Source: Ligustrum vulgare
Lineage: Eukaryota > Streptophyta > Magnoliopsida > Lamiales > Oleaceae
DNA length: 64,000 nucleotides
Reading direction: 5' to 3'
Assembly: GCA_963555705.1 (NCBI GenBank)
Contig: OY743170.1
Coordinates: 10,703,096-10,767,095, forward strand
Positions 32,190-43,513 of this stretch are shown here, one piece after another (the first letter of the stretch is position 1; each line of letters opens with the position of its first letter). A model generated the notes under the pieces. That model was not told the origin of the DNA. It did no database searches and was given only the letters and a program-made list of their open reading frames with translations. The translations under genes were made by a program, and so were the position numbers.

Positions 32190-34411
32190 TGATAAGTGTG
32201 CTTAGCACACTTATTTTGCTTTTAAATCGACAATTTAATTGATAACTTGAGCTAATTGTTACTTATAAATTGTGTTTATCTTGTACAATTAGGTACAACA
32301 TCAATTGGAAAGAAAATGGACAAAATTGAAGAGCAATTGAGCTAAACGAAGAGCAAATTTGATGTTCAATGACCTAATTGAAAGAAATCAAAAGTTTGAG
32401 GACACAATTGCAACATCTCAAAAGGTTGGAGGACTCACTGTGCAAATATTTTCGGGTCAAAATCATAAAATGAAAGAGAATACTTCAAAAGAGAGTGAAA
32501 ATTGAGCAAAAGCACACAAAAGTGATTTGGGGACCAAAATGCATGAGTGCCAAAAGTTGAGGAATTTCAAGTGCAATTATCTAAGGACTTAGTTGCAAAT
32601 GGCACCAAAATCACACTTTTGTGACTTTGGACATATTGGTGTTGAAGACATGGGCCATCTTTAATTAAAAAAAGGGTTAGAGACTGATGTAGACCTACGA
32701 AAAAACCCACACAATAATTGAGTTCTCAACCACACGGATATCAACTCACGAAAAAAAACGCAATGTTTATTCAAAATTCGAAAATCCCTTCATAACGGAA
32801 GTAAGACAATCTTAAATACTGAAAACCTAATGCCCATGGGCCATTAAACGGACTAGGCTTATTAAAATAAAACGCGAACATAAAAATTAAATAATTAAAG
32901 ATAGAAAAGTGATGTTTTGAGGCTCTAAACGACCTCAAATGCTAAAAACCATCATACATCATGGAAAAGCAGTGAGTCTTGTCCGGCTCGTCGAGACCTT
33001 TTCGAAAAGGACTTATGGGCCCAAACCGGACACCGTATGACAAAGTTATGGCCGTTTGAAGTTGCGAAGCTCAACACCTCATGCGCGCCGATCCCAACGA
33101 TTCAGAAATGCTAGGGCTTGGTCCTGTACGCCATCATGATGGTTTTTAGTCGTTTGAGGTCGTTTAGAGCCTCAAAATGTCACTTTTCTATCTTTATTTA
33201 TTTAATTTTTATGTTCGCGTTTTATTTTAATAAGCCTAGTCCGTTTAATGGCCCATGGGCATTAGGTTTTCAGTATTTAAGATTGTCTTACTTCCGTTAT
33301 GAAGGGATTTTCGAATTTTGAATAAACATTGCGTGTTTTCTCGTGAGTTGATATCCGTGTGGTTGAGAACTCAATTATTGTGTGGGTTTTTTCGTAGGTG
33401 CGCCTACATCAGAGACCGTTTTGCTAACTTCCAAAATTCATGGATCAATGTTTCAAATTTTCTAGGTTTAAATTGATTCAAATTTGCTGGGCATAAAGGG
33501 GGACCTTCACTTTTCTTTCCCCTGGTAGTGAAATCAAAGAGCACAGGAGATTATATTTGAGGTAGAGAAATATTTGGGAAAATCATAATAAAGCTTCAAA
33601 AATGATTTTTTCTATAATTTTGTATTTTCTCATTTATTTTGTCATATTTGTGATGTATTGATATAAATATTCTCCTTTGTATTATTTATATAACATGGGT
33701 TAACTTATTTGTTGGGATTTATGGTACTAGTTTAACCTAACTTGGATTAATTTCAATATTTGCTATTTGATGATTAAATACTTATTTTCATGTCTGTTTG
33801 TTATTAGAATTATTACATGTGTTTGATTGATCACCAATTATATGATTTGTGGAGTGTATGATGATCGAGAGATATTGTACATTTTAAACCAAATAACAAA
33901 TTTCTTAGGTATTAATTTAGGAGGTAGAGATGTACTTATATCTCTAGGTGATCCATCGAGCTATTTTAACAAAGAGTTAATGCAATTTATTGAGTCTTAA
34001 TCGGCATAGAGATATAGCAGGTTAAACCCATTGATTATGGTTAATTTCACTCGAGAGAAGTAATTAGCTAAAATAGGACAATCAGGTCTAACATTGTGAA
34101 TGAGTAATTTATTAATTTGCATATTGAGAAATTAATTAGGTGATGGTTAAATGAAATCATGAATCCCAACCACGTTTTCCTCCAATATTTTCATGTATTT
34201 TTTATATTTCCTTCTTTTGTAGATTTTTAGTTATTTTCCGAAATCAACTTTTAATTGTGTGTTTCTCTTTATTGTTAGAATTAAATTAATTAAAGCTGTA
34301 TAATTTAAAGTAAACATTCCTCGTGGGATTGACAATTCGGACTTAAAAAGTCAACTTTGTTACTTGTACGCGACCCGTGCGATTGCGGTACGTACACTTT
34401 TAGCGAAAAGT
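32190..34411 (+). repeat. 5' LTR of the non-autonomous element, with foldback insert
   Basis: Starts TGATAAGTGTGCTTAGCACA. Without the 727-bp foldback and its duplication it is about 1490 bp, close to the 1583-bp 3' LTR. The 3' LTR carries about 100 bp (38020-38118, T/C-rich) that this copy lacks. Confidence 0.85.
32685..33411. mobile_element. 727-bp foldback element with 275-bp arms
   Basis: Left arm 32685-32956 and right arm 33131-33411 are almost perfect reverse complements, for example CCCATGGGCCATTAAACGGA against TCCGTTTAATGGCCCATGGG. Ends are TGATGTAG...CTACATCA, and a 5-bp duplication GAGAC lies at 32680-32684 and 33412-33416. The left tip lacks the GCGC present in the right tip. The 3' LTR copy at 37900 has no insert, confirming the boundaries. 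The loop (32965-33130) reads like LTR or UTR sequence. No coding capacity. Confidence 0.9.
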
Positions 34412-37400
34412 TTTGGCACCATTGTCGGGGAATGTTTTTACTTTGATTATTACTTTAATTAATTTTAGTTTTAACATTTTACATTTATATTTATTTTATG
34501 TTTTATTTTGTTACTTTTGGTTAACCTCCAAAATTCTAATCTTTCTTGTGTTTGTTTTTCTTTATATGCATATTTGATTCTAATATTGGTAAAATAGAAA
34601 AACAATTGCAATGAACAATCTCAACATGAGTGATGAATACATGCTTGAAAATATTCAAGTTGTGAAATTTCTTACAATGTGTATTGTAATGGACAATATT
34701 TGTATTCATGCAGTAAATTGCTTACTTCGAAATTTATTGGGTTTAGATAATACTTGAAATGTCGAAAACTAGCAATGACACATCGGATGTAAGTTACATG
34801 CTCTAGGGAGATTGTGTACTGGATGATTGGGATAAGGAAATCACTCTTATGGGAGATAATCCTCCACTATTGAATGAGAAGGTACCTGCAAAATATTACA
34901 ATGAGCTTGCCAAATTGAATGAAGATGATATGCTTATGGGAGATTACATGTATTGGGAAGGATTTCAAATGTGGGGGTATATCCACTATTGGGGATTAAT
35001 AAGAAAAACTTGTCCTTGAGCATGAATTCAAATTTTGGATCAGTCATTCAATTCAATGAGGCATCAACTAATAGAGATGAGCTTGAAGAGAATGACAATT
35101 TAATCATACAAGAATCACATGGGGAAGTGACAATTAATGAGGAAGAGATCAAATCAAATTCTCTCAACTCTATTGATTGTTCAATAATTGATTTTGTGCT
35201 TAAGCCATTTGAGGAGGTGCAAATCTACATAGTTGAGTTTTAATTGGATAGAATAGACAAGTCTCATGATATTGGAAGTGGCAAAGTGCAAGTATTTCGA
35301 ATCAATGAAGAGTGGGGAAAATCCAAAAAAAGCAAAATGGGCTAGGCATCAAAAGCTATATTTAGAGTGCAATGAAGAATTTATGCAGAGAGTCGAGTAA
35401 TGACTTTAAAATAAGCGTTTAATGGGAGGCAACCTATTCTCTATCTTTTACTTGCTTTATTTTTATTTTTTGCATTTTATTTACTTTCTTAGAAATAAGC
35501 TGGTTAGGCCCAAGTCTCAATCTTTCACATTTATTTTCCTCAAGTAGGGTACTGTGAAATAGCTCTAATGTAATCTCATTTAATTCTCGCATACATTCAT
35601 ATCAAACTTTCAAAGTCAAAAATTTGCTTAACGCTCATTTTAAATCATATAGTGCATATTGTATTTTATCTCCAAATTGTGATTTAATGTTGAGGTAAAT
35701 GGGCAAATTTTATTGAATTTATGAGTTAGAATTGAAATTTTGAATGTGATTTAAATTTTTGGGTCATTCACCACTTAATATCTACTATTTTCTTGTGTTT
35801 TCATAGGATGCTTACAAGGTATTCGGTGAAATGCCTCATGGGAGAAATTTGTATTCAATCGATTGGAGGCTTCAACACAAGTTTGAAGGTGGATTGTTGG
35901 TACTTGAAATGAGATTTTCACATGTCCAAGACTACTTATGAGTGCCCCACCACTTCTTGGGATGTCTAGTAACTTCTTTCCTCTTAATTTGATTTTATTT
36001 CACATTGAGGACAATGTGCATTTCAAGTTTGGGGTGATTTCTTATTGTGTATTGACTTGTTAGATAGTCTCGTTGACCAGGACTACTTGATGTTTAAAAT
36101 TGTTATTGATTCATGATTTATGACCAATATACTACTTGTGTCTATTTTTATAAAATGCTTATCCATGCAAGATCCTATTTATATTGAGTACAATAGTCAT
36201 GATTGATTGTTGGTGAAGTTTGGGAATTGTTGAAGGGTAGAGAGATTTATGGAGTTGAACAACTAGGTTGTAAGTTTGTATTTTTAAAATTTTATCAACC
36301 TATCAAATTCTTCCTAATGCTCTAAATCTCTTGATCCTATTGTGAGATAAGTTTGAGGGTGGTCAACTCGGTGAAGGAGATGGTCTAGATGTGTAATGAT
36401 TCCATGCATGTTGAAAATAATTTTTTTGTGTGGAGTGTCTTTTGCCAAGTATAACTTAAGTAATGACCATATGTTAGAGATCTAAGCCCATTTAAATTCT
36501 TGCATTGCTTTATCTCGGAGCCTTTTTGACTCGAGTGATTAAGCCCGTAGGAGTATCTTAAAACTTGGTGCCTTAAGTTTGAAACTTGGGAGTCACAGGC
36601 CTAAAGCTCGCTACATAGGTCAATTAAAAACCTTAATGAGTAGGGTACACACGCGAAAAATAATAATTGCATTTGCTTAATAAGTCTACCTTACTTCGTA
36701 GCCTTTTTTACTCGAGTTATTAAGTCCATAGGGGTATTTCAAAACTTGGTATCCTTTGATCTTAAAACAATCGGGAATTTACCGACATAAAGCTTGCTAC
36801 ATGGGTCAATTAGAAAGCTTAAGGGAGTGGGGAAGTCACGAGCATTCATCACATTAGTTTTTAGAAATCATGCATTTGTACTTGCATAAGTGCTTAGATT
36901 AATAGTGGGTTTGAATTGCTTAATATAAGCTTGAATGTCGAAGCACTCATTTAGTGGAGAATCAGTGCATTTCTAGATTGTCGAAATTGTCAGTAAAACA
37001 CATCCACACTATATTGGAAAAAAGAAATGAGTGATTTGAGAGTACCCTCTAAAATTTCATATCGAGAAAGAAAGAAATATCTATTGGGGGATAAATGTCA
37101 CGAGTGGGAAAGGAAAGAATTGATCACTAATGGTGGGTTAGTTTTGACTTGAAACCTCTTTACTTATCAATATTCTCTAATCTAATTGATGATTGAAAGT
37201 GACTATCCATACACACACACATCGATCGAACATCGGATAAGCCAAATTTCTTTTTGGTAACATTTTTTGGAATCATACTTTTGAATTGATTACATAATTT
37301 TACACTCATAAGTAATTTGCAAGTTATCTAACATTGTTGATCCATTTTCCATATTACTTGATTGCACTAGTAGATAATTTTGCTCGAGACAAACAAAAAC

Positions 37401-37415
37401 TCATGTTTGGGGGTG
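34412..37415 (+). other. Internal region of the non-autonomous element
   Basis: Contains the primer site at 34414-34431, then short frames such as 34953-35243 (96 codons, acidic, no known domain) and an upstream frame from 34612 reading MNNLNMSDEYMLENIQVVKF. Neither resembles Gag or Pol. The 3' third is noncoding and ends in TGTTTGGGGGTG, the polypurine tract, at 37404-37415. Confidence 0.65.
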
Positions 37416-38998
37416 TGATAAGTGTGCTTTACACACTAATTTTCTTTTAAATCGATAGTTTAATTATCAAATTGAGCGAATTTCTACTTATAAATTGTGT
37501 TTATCTTGTACAATTAGGTACAACCTCAATTGGAAAGAAAATGGACAAGATTGAAGAGCAATTGAGCTAAAAGAAGAGTAAATTTGATGCTCAAGGACCT
37601 AATTGAAAAAAATCAAAAGTTTGTGGACACAATTGCAACATCTCAAAAGGTTCGAGGACCAATTGTGCAAAAAATTCAAGGTCAGAATCACAAAATGAAA
37701 GAGAATATTTCAAAAGAGAGTGAAAATTGACCAAAAGCATACAAAAACATGATTTGGGGATCAAAATGCACAAGTGCCAAGAGATGAGGGACTTCGAGTG
37801 CAATTATCTAAGGACTTAGTTGCAAATAGCACCAAAACCACACTTTTGTGACTTTAGACAGATTGGTGTTGAAAACATGGGCCATCTTTAATTCAAAAAG
37901 GGTTAGAGAACATTTTGCTTAATTTCCAAAATTCAAGGACCAATGTTGCAAATTTTCTAGGTTTAAATTGATTCAAACCTGCTGGGCATAAAGGGGGACC
38001 TTAACTTTTCTTTCTTCTGGGGTGGATGTCTTCTCCCGATTCTTTCTTTTTCTTTTCGGTTTTTCTTCTCTTTTCTTCATTTTCGTTTCTTTTATATTAC
38101 TTTCAACTTGGCATTTTGGTAGTGAAATCAAATAGCAGAAGGATAATATATTTAAGGTAGAGAAATATTTGGGGAAATCATACCAAAGCGTCAAAAAGGG
38201 TTTTATCTATAACTTTGTATTTTCTCATTTAGTTTGTCATATTTGTGATGTATTGTTATAAATATAATCCTTTGTATTATTTATATAATATGGGCTAATT
38301 TATTTGTTGGGATTTATGGTACTAGTTTAACCTAGCTTGGATTAATTTCAATATTTGCTATTTGATGATTAAATACTTATTTTCATGTGTGTTTGTTATT
38401 AGAATTATTCCATTGTTTGATTGATCAACAAATATTTGATTTGTTGAGTGTATGATGATCGAGAGATATTGTATATTTTAGACCAAATAACAAATGCACT
38501 AGATAATAATTTAGGAGATAGAGATGTGCACATATCCCTAGGTGATCCATTAAACTATTTTCATAAATACTTAATGTAATTTATTAGATGTTAATAGACA
38601 TAGAAATATAGTAGGTTAAACCAATTGATTATGTTAATTTCACTCGAGAGAAGTAATTAGCTAAATTAGGAAAATCGAGTATAACATTGTAAATGAATAA
38701 TTTGTTAATTTGCATGCTGAGAAATTAATTAGGCGACGGTTAAATGAAGTCATGAATCCCAACCACGTTTTCCTTCAAGATTTTCAAGTATTTTTTATAT
38801 TTCCTTCTTTTGTATATTTTTAGTTATTTTCCAAAACCAACTTTTAATTGTGTGTTTTATTTGTTAGAATTAAATTAATTAAAATTGTATAATCTAAAGT
38901 ACACGTTCCTCGTAGGATCGACAATTCGGACTCTAAAAGTCCACTTTATTACATGTATGCAACTCGTGTACTTGCAGTACACACACTTTTGGCAAACA
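37416..38998 (+). repeat. 3' LTR of the non-autonomous element
   Basis: Starts TGATAAGTGTGCTTTACACA and ends ACTTTTGGCAAACA directly before the CATAC duplication. Confidence 0.88.
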
Positions 38999-39003
38999 CA
39001 TAC

Positions 39004-39505
39004 CAGTTTGTGAAATCTATGATGATTGTCTGTTTCACATTTATTTAGTAATCAATCAAATAACAAAAATTCAACCGTCGTTATTCTTACTGTATAAAAT
39101 CGAATCTAGATGAATCTACATGGTGCAAAAATACAAAGGTATAAACAATGTAAAAAACAACTAAATAGCACGAATTTAGGACAAAATCTTTATTTTTTAA
39201 TTCATGAAAAAATACCATTGGATATTTCATAGTTATTAGCAAAATCTCTTTCCCATTGTTTTCATCCACGAATCAACTCTGATTTTTCAGGCAAAAGACA
39301 CCTGAATAAAATTTAGGCTAAATTAATGGGCTACAGGAGAATTATGTCTCAAGATGAGGCAAGATATCAAGACCATAAACAGAAATCTTTTAGGATATTA
39401 ATTAGAAAGTACTCGAATAAAAATAAAAAATACCTGAAATTAACTTATTTAAGTATGAAACAAATTTAAAGTAGCTTTAAGACACGAGAAAGAGGCAATA
39501 CAATT
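39004..39505. other. Noncoding spacer
   Basis: No gene is recognised between the retrotransposon and the CLO fragment. Confidence 0.3.
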
Positions 39506-39962
39506 GCTTGAGAGGTCCTTCTCAAGCTCCCCAATGGGATCCCTTAACAATTGAATCATTTACAGCATTCAGCAAGCTCTTACCAACTTCACTTAAGAGA
39601 GTGTCATCTAATAGAATATTTGGTCCCTGCTTATCAGGCCCAAAAGCCCAAATGGACCTTGCAACAAGCAGATCCCAATCATATTTTGTCTGGAAAAAGT
39701 CCCCAAGTTTCTTTCAAGGCCATTCAATACTTATAACACCATTCTCAATGTCTTCAGCAAGTCCTCTCTCCAACGGCTCGGCAATCATGGTAATCTTATT
39801 CTTCTAGTTGGGAGTTTCAGTAAAACATTTCATTGAAGAGGGAGTCAACAACCATTTCAAAAAATGACACGACAGGATTTGCAACCTTTACTTCAACTTC
39901 TAAGTAAAGCTCCCTAATATACTTCATTATGGAATCCAGGTACAGTTCTCCAATAAATAACC
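39506..39962 (-). pseudogene. CLO: CLO/GFA1 (Snu114, U5 snRNP GTPase) fragment
   Basis: Read on the minus strand across shifts and stops, the order is GELYLDSIMKYIRELYLEVE, VKVANPVVSFFEMVVDS, then NKITMIAEPLERGLAEDIEN, GVISIEWP, stop, [40 protein letters not shown] and [18 protein letters not shown]. This is a continuous internal block of about 155 residues of the plant Snu114 homologue CLOTHO (EFTUD2 family), a spliceosomal EF-2-like GTPase of nearly 1000 residues. Two in-frame stops and at least one shift show it is dead. No introns are apparent in the block, so it may be a processed copy or a captured exon. No neighbouring CLO sequence was found on either side. Confidence 0.9.
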
Positions 39963-40191
39963 TTGACAGAATGAAGAGGGTAATATATGCCAACATAAAC
40001 TACTTCACTGCTACGAGAACTGGTGCATTTCCCAATGATAATATACATGTTATTCAACTAAAGTTTTATTAGTTACATCTAATTGTGTTATTGATTAACT
40101 TGATAACATAGTGAAGAACTGGAGAGGTGGAGCAAGATATTCCATCTTGATCAAAACCCAGTTAGAATACAGGGAAGCAAACTGTCACGCC

Positions 40192-40990
40192 CTGCGTGTC
40201 ACATGATCGAAACTGCAAACATGAAGGCATGCGGAGTAGCACAGGGCAAGCGCAAGTTCGTAGGCTAAGGACACATGCGGGATGCAATTCCTAAATCTTT
40301 GAGAGACAAATGCAAGAATATCAAGGATGGAAGGTACTCGAAGGAGATGGAGATGGAGGATTTCGGAAGATTACGATAGTTGATTATGCCGGTACGTTCT
40401 GGAAATATCCACGGTCGAGCTTTGAAAGATGTATCTCGCATATTGAAAGAAGTTATGAAATGCAAACATTTTGCATGGGGAAGGAATGTTTTAGAAATGT
40501 GTAGAACGTTCTAGATGAGTGTGAAATATTCTAGAATGGGACGGAACATTTAGAAAAGGGTGGAGTGTCCTAGAAGAGTACAGAAGGTTCTAAATTCAAC
40601 TAAGCCTCAACCCTCCGGAAGATTCTAGAAGAATCTAGGTTGGTAAGTAATGTTATAAAATATTCTAGAAAGTGGAATATTTGTACAGATTTTCCTAAAA
40701 TTCTCTAGATTGTAAATATTGGCCATTGGATTAAGTAAATCATGGCCATCCATTTGTAGAGGCTTGTCCTATAAATAGGTGGTTAGGAACATTTGTAGAA
40801 GAGAAGAGAGTGATATAGCCTTCAAGTATTGTAAATGTATTATTTTTCTTAGTAAAGAGTTTTCTTTAAAGTTTAAACTTTTGTATTCTTTGTTTTTTTC
40901 TACTCTTGCCTAATGTTGTTCCTAGTGCAAGGCGGAAATATAAGGCTGACTTAGCGTAGAACCGCAAGGATGTAGAAGTATGAGATGCTA
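40192..40990 (+). repeat. Possible solo LTR or TRIM
   Basis: Starts TGTCACGCCCTGCGTGTCAC, a common LTR-type start. It carries a TATA box CCTATAAATAGG at 40768-40779 in the right place for a U3/R boundary, then T-rich leader sequence, and may end near GCCGCACA at about 40999. GTTCTAGAA-like blocks recur between 40390 and 40680. No target duplication was found, so limits are uncertain. Confidence 0.45.
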
Positions 40991-41089
40991 AGGCCGCACA
41001 GTTGCTTGAAGATTTGTAAGACCATGACAAAACACACTCTTCACTTCCTATTTATCTACATATTTGCCCCCTTGTGCGATGGGATATAC

Positions 41090-41386
41090 CTATCCCCCAA
41101 GATTCCATTTAAGAGATCCACTCTCATCGTTCACCTCTTCAATTTCAACGTCAATAACCCTCCTCTTTCTCTCAAATTCCCTCATTCCTCTCTCATTTCC
41201 CAACATCATTTCATTCCCTCCATCCATTGCACCATTACTATCAGCTAGAATATTTGGTTCAACATGAAACAATTGCTCACTCCTACAATCTGCCACCTAA
41301 TTTAATGTAGTGGAAGTACACAGATTACCATCTAACTTCCAGCCATTCAAATCCCACTCTATGTTCTTTTTGCCCCACAACCTTCA
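41090..41386 (-). pseudogene. SPL1/SPL12-type squamosa-promoter-binding protein, N-terminal fragment
   Basis: The minus strand reads EWDLNGWKLDGNLCTSTTLN (about 41290-41380), then after a frameshift ADCRSEQLFHVEPNILADS, GNERGMREFERKRRVIDVEI, NDESGSLKWNLGG, a stop and VYPIA. SPL1/SPL12-class proteins start with K-R-S-x-E-W-D-L-N-D-W-K-W-D-G, then have E-K-x-K-R-E-L-E-K-R-R-R-V and L-x-L-x-L-G-G-x-x-Y-P just before the SBP zinc domain. The order and spacing match. The SBP DNA-binding domain itself is absent. These factors regulate transcription; this piece is broken. Confidence 0.78.
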
Positions 41387-41418
41387 AAACATATACTACT
41401 GGACTATAGTAAATATCT

Positions 41419-41441
41419 CCCCCCCCCCCCCCCCCTCCCCC
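41419..41441. repeat. C17-T-C5 homopolymer tract
   Basis: Seventeen C, one T, five C. It is the second long G/C homopolymer of the window besides the G25 at 158-182. Confidence 0.95.
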
Positions 41442-41954
41442 GAAAAAATAAATAAGTTTCCATCTTAACATATCATACCATACCATACTATATCATATAA
41501 CCAATACACAACAAACCAACCTACATTAAAAGAAAACTTCAGCTAGTCGACTAAGAATTATCTTATAGTATAGTATTATGGAACTCAAGGAAACCATGGT
41601 TCAATTGAGAACTATCGGAATTACATATTAAAGGAAAATCGAAATCAAAAGAATTATATTCAATATTCATTACATAGTCCAATTAAACTACAAATTAAAG
41701 GAAAAGCGAAAGCAAAAGAATTTTATTCAATCTTCACTATATAGTACAATTAAACTGCAAATTTTCTATATCACAAATGTAACAAACCTTATGGATGTTT
41801 ACATTATTTTATTTTATGCATAATAGCATAAACCACATAAAATGGGCACAAGACCTCTTCAACCAATCGTTATGAAATAATCAATTAATCAGTGCTCCAC
41901 AAAATAAAGTTATGGAAAATAGTATACAAGATGAATGAAAGCGCAAAAGCATAC
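41442..41954. other. Noncoding spacer
   Basis: No gene is recognised. A short duplication, AAAGGAAAA(T/G)CGAAA(T/G)CAAAAGAAT, lies at 41631-41722. Confidence 0.3.
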
Positions 41955-42030
41955 CATAATTAGTCACTTTGACATGAATTTTATCGAATTTTGATTGGAT
42001 ATTTGATTGCAACAAAGTCTTCTTCACCTT
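41955..42030 (-). other. Possible exon of an unidentified gene
   Basis: The minus strand has acceptor TTCTTCTCGCAG before 42030 and donor ATG|gtatgc at 41955. The 76 bases between are open: KVKKTLLQSNIQSKFDKIHV then KVTNY. It may belong with the frame at 42190-42363. Not recognised. Confidence 0.3.
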
Positions 42031-42189
42031 CTGCGAGAAGAAGCAACAACCGATTTTAATATACTACATTCTGAAGCAATGAATAAACTGTAAGAAAAAT
42101 TCGAAAGGAAAGGTATAATTTAAACCAAAAAATAAAAACAACTACATTGAATAATTGAATAGTATTGAGGACAAAAACTGACGTGGGCA

Positions 42190-42363
42190 TTAGGATGCGG
42201 TGGTCGATGATTTCGTTTGAGGGCTCTGATACTTCGAGGGGCCTAAAATTCGATTCCCATCAAAGATGAAGACAACGCGAGGGCCATATTTTGGAGCTTC
42301 AAAGATGGATACCTCGTAGGTGGAATTACCTTGGGTGGTGGTGGCGGGTGCTAGTGCAGGCAT
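42190..42363 (-). other. Possible first exon of an unidentified gene
   Basis: ATG at 42363 on the minus strand opens MPALAPATTTQGNSTYEVSI, then FEAPKYGPRVVFIFDGNRIL and a stop at 42190. Composition is more gene-like than the flanks and the context looks like a gene start, but I cannot name the family. It could be another captured or decayed fragment like its CLO and SPL neighbours. Confidence 0.3.
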
Positions 42364-42379
42364 CGTGAAAGGCAGCACT

Positions 42380-43513
42380 GCGAGAGATGAGAGAATTCTA
42401 AATTGGGTTTGGGGATTTTGAGGTTAGAAAGTACACTGGAGAAATGCACAATGAATTCAGCCTTACTAAACCCACCACATTCACCCCCACTAATGTAATA
42501 ACCGTAAAAACATTGGGAAGTGGGCCAAAAAAAAACTAAACGGACCATAACGTTTAGGTGGAATTTGAGATCCTGTTCACATTACAGATTCTGCTCTAAA
42601 TTGAAAATTGAACTGAAGATTTTCAGAATATCTTCCGTGTTTATTGATATATATAGAATAGATATAGATTATTACATCTTGGATAGCATTAAAGTATATA
42701 ATACATTTTAAACATCATTCTTTAATCAATATTTTCAAATATATTATATTATCTATTAGATAAACATGATAACATATCCATTCAAATCAACTAAAAAGAA
42801 TAACATTTTTATTCTAAATTAATACTTCCCATAAATAAATAATAAAATATGTTTAAAATTTCAAAACATTTAAAATAAAAGTAATAGTCTATCGATAAAG
42901 TCTTATAACATTCATAACCAACTATTTAAGAAATAATTTCATCATGACATATTACCCAGGGACATTAAATTGTTGTTCTTATGGCTCCTCTAGCAACTTC
43001 TTGCCTTATCTATGCATCTTTGCCACTACCTCGGAAATAGATGTAGACTTGCCGCATAATGGAAAAACACGGTTAGCAAAAAAGAAAAAGCAAATCGTGC
43101 TCATGTAGACAAGTACATCTACAAGATTAATGGAAGTTCATACACCACAATAAAGAAAATTAAGAAATAATAAGTCAAGTTAAAATGTGACAACAATTTA
43201 GTCTACATGGGATTTGAATAACAAAGATGCTGAGCACCGACTCAAGGCAGAAGAATTAGAAGTAAATGAAATAGAAAGCCTGCACAAAGAAAATAAAAAC
43301 ATTATTATACTAATGAGCAAATTTTGCAGAAATCTAATTAATGATATGTGGAAATGCACATTAAAAATCAGTCACTTCTACCCAATTGAAGACAGTGACT
43401 TGGGTTACAACTCAAATAAGAAACGAAATAGACTTTTCAAATTTATTCCAACAAACTAAACTTACCCCGACTAGTATGTGCTTTCCAATGAGATCTACAA
43501 CAGGAAGTATACC
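42380..43513. other. Noncoding, one unrecognised frame
   Basis: A plus-strand frame of 81 codons at 43214-43459 is Lys/Glu/Asn-rich and unrecognised. The rest is AT-rich and empty. Confidence 0.3.

Larger units (their letters stand above)
32190..38998 (+). mobile_element. Non-autonomous Athila/Tat-like LTR retrotransposon (LARD-like)
   Basis: Two LTRs (32190-34411 and 37416-38998) flank a 3.0-kb internal region. A perfect 5-bp target duplication CATAC lies at 32185-32189 and 38999-39003. The primer site TGGCACCATTGTCGGGGA follows the 5' LTR (34414-34431) and is of the kind used by Athila/Tat elements. A polypurine tract ends just before the 3' LTR. The interior has no reverse transcriptase, integrase or protease, only short frames. 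It keeps family landmarks such as GGGAGGCAACCTATTCT near 35427 and ATTGAGGACAATGTGCATTT near 36005. It must have moved with enzymes from a relative. The LTRs differ at many positions, so the insertion is not recent. Confidence 0.9.

Noticed and set aside
34953..35243. 96-codon frame as a possible gag
   Set aside because: No capsid or zinc-knuckle features; the region is the interior of a non-autonomous element.
40192..40990. Confident solo LTR with target duplication
   Set aside because: Start and TATA box fit, but no matching 5-bp flanks were found, so it is listed only as possible.
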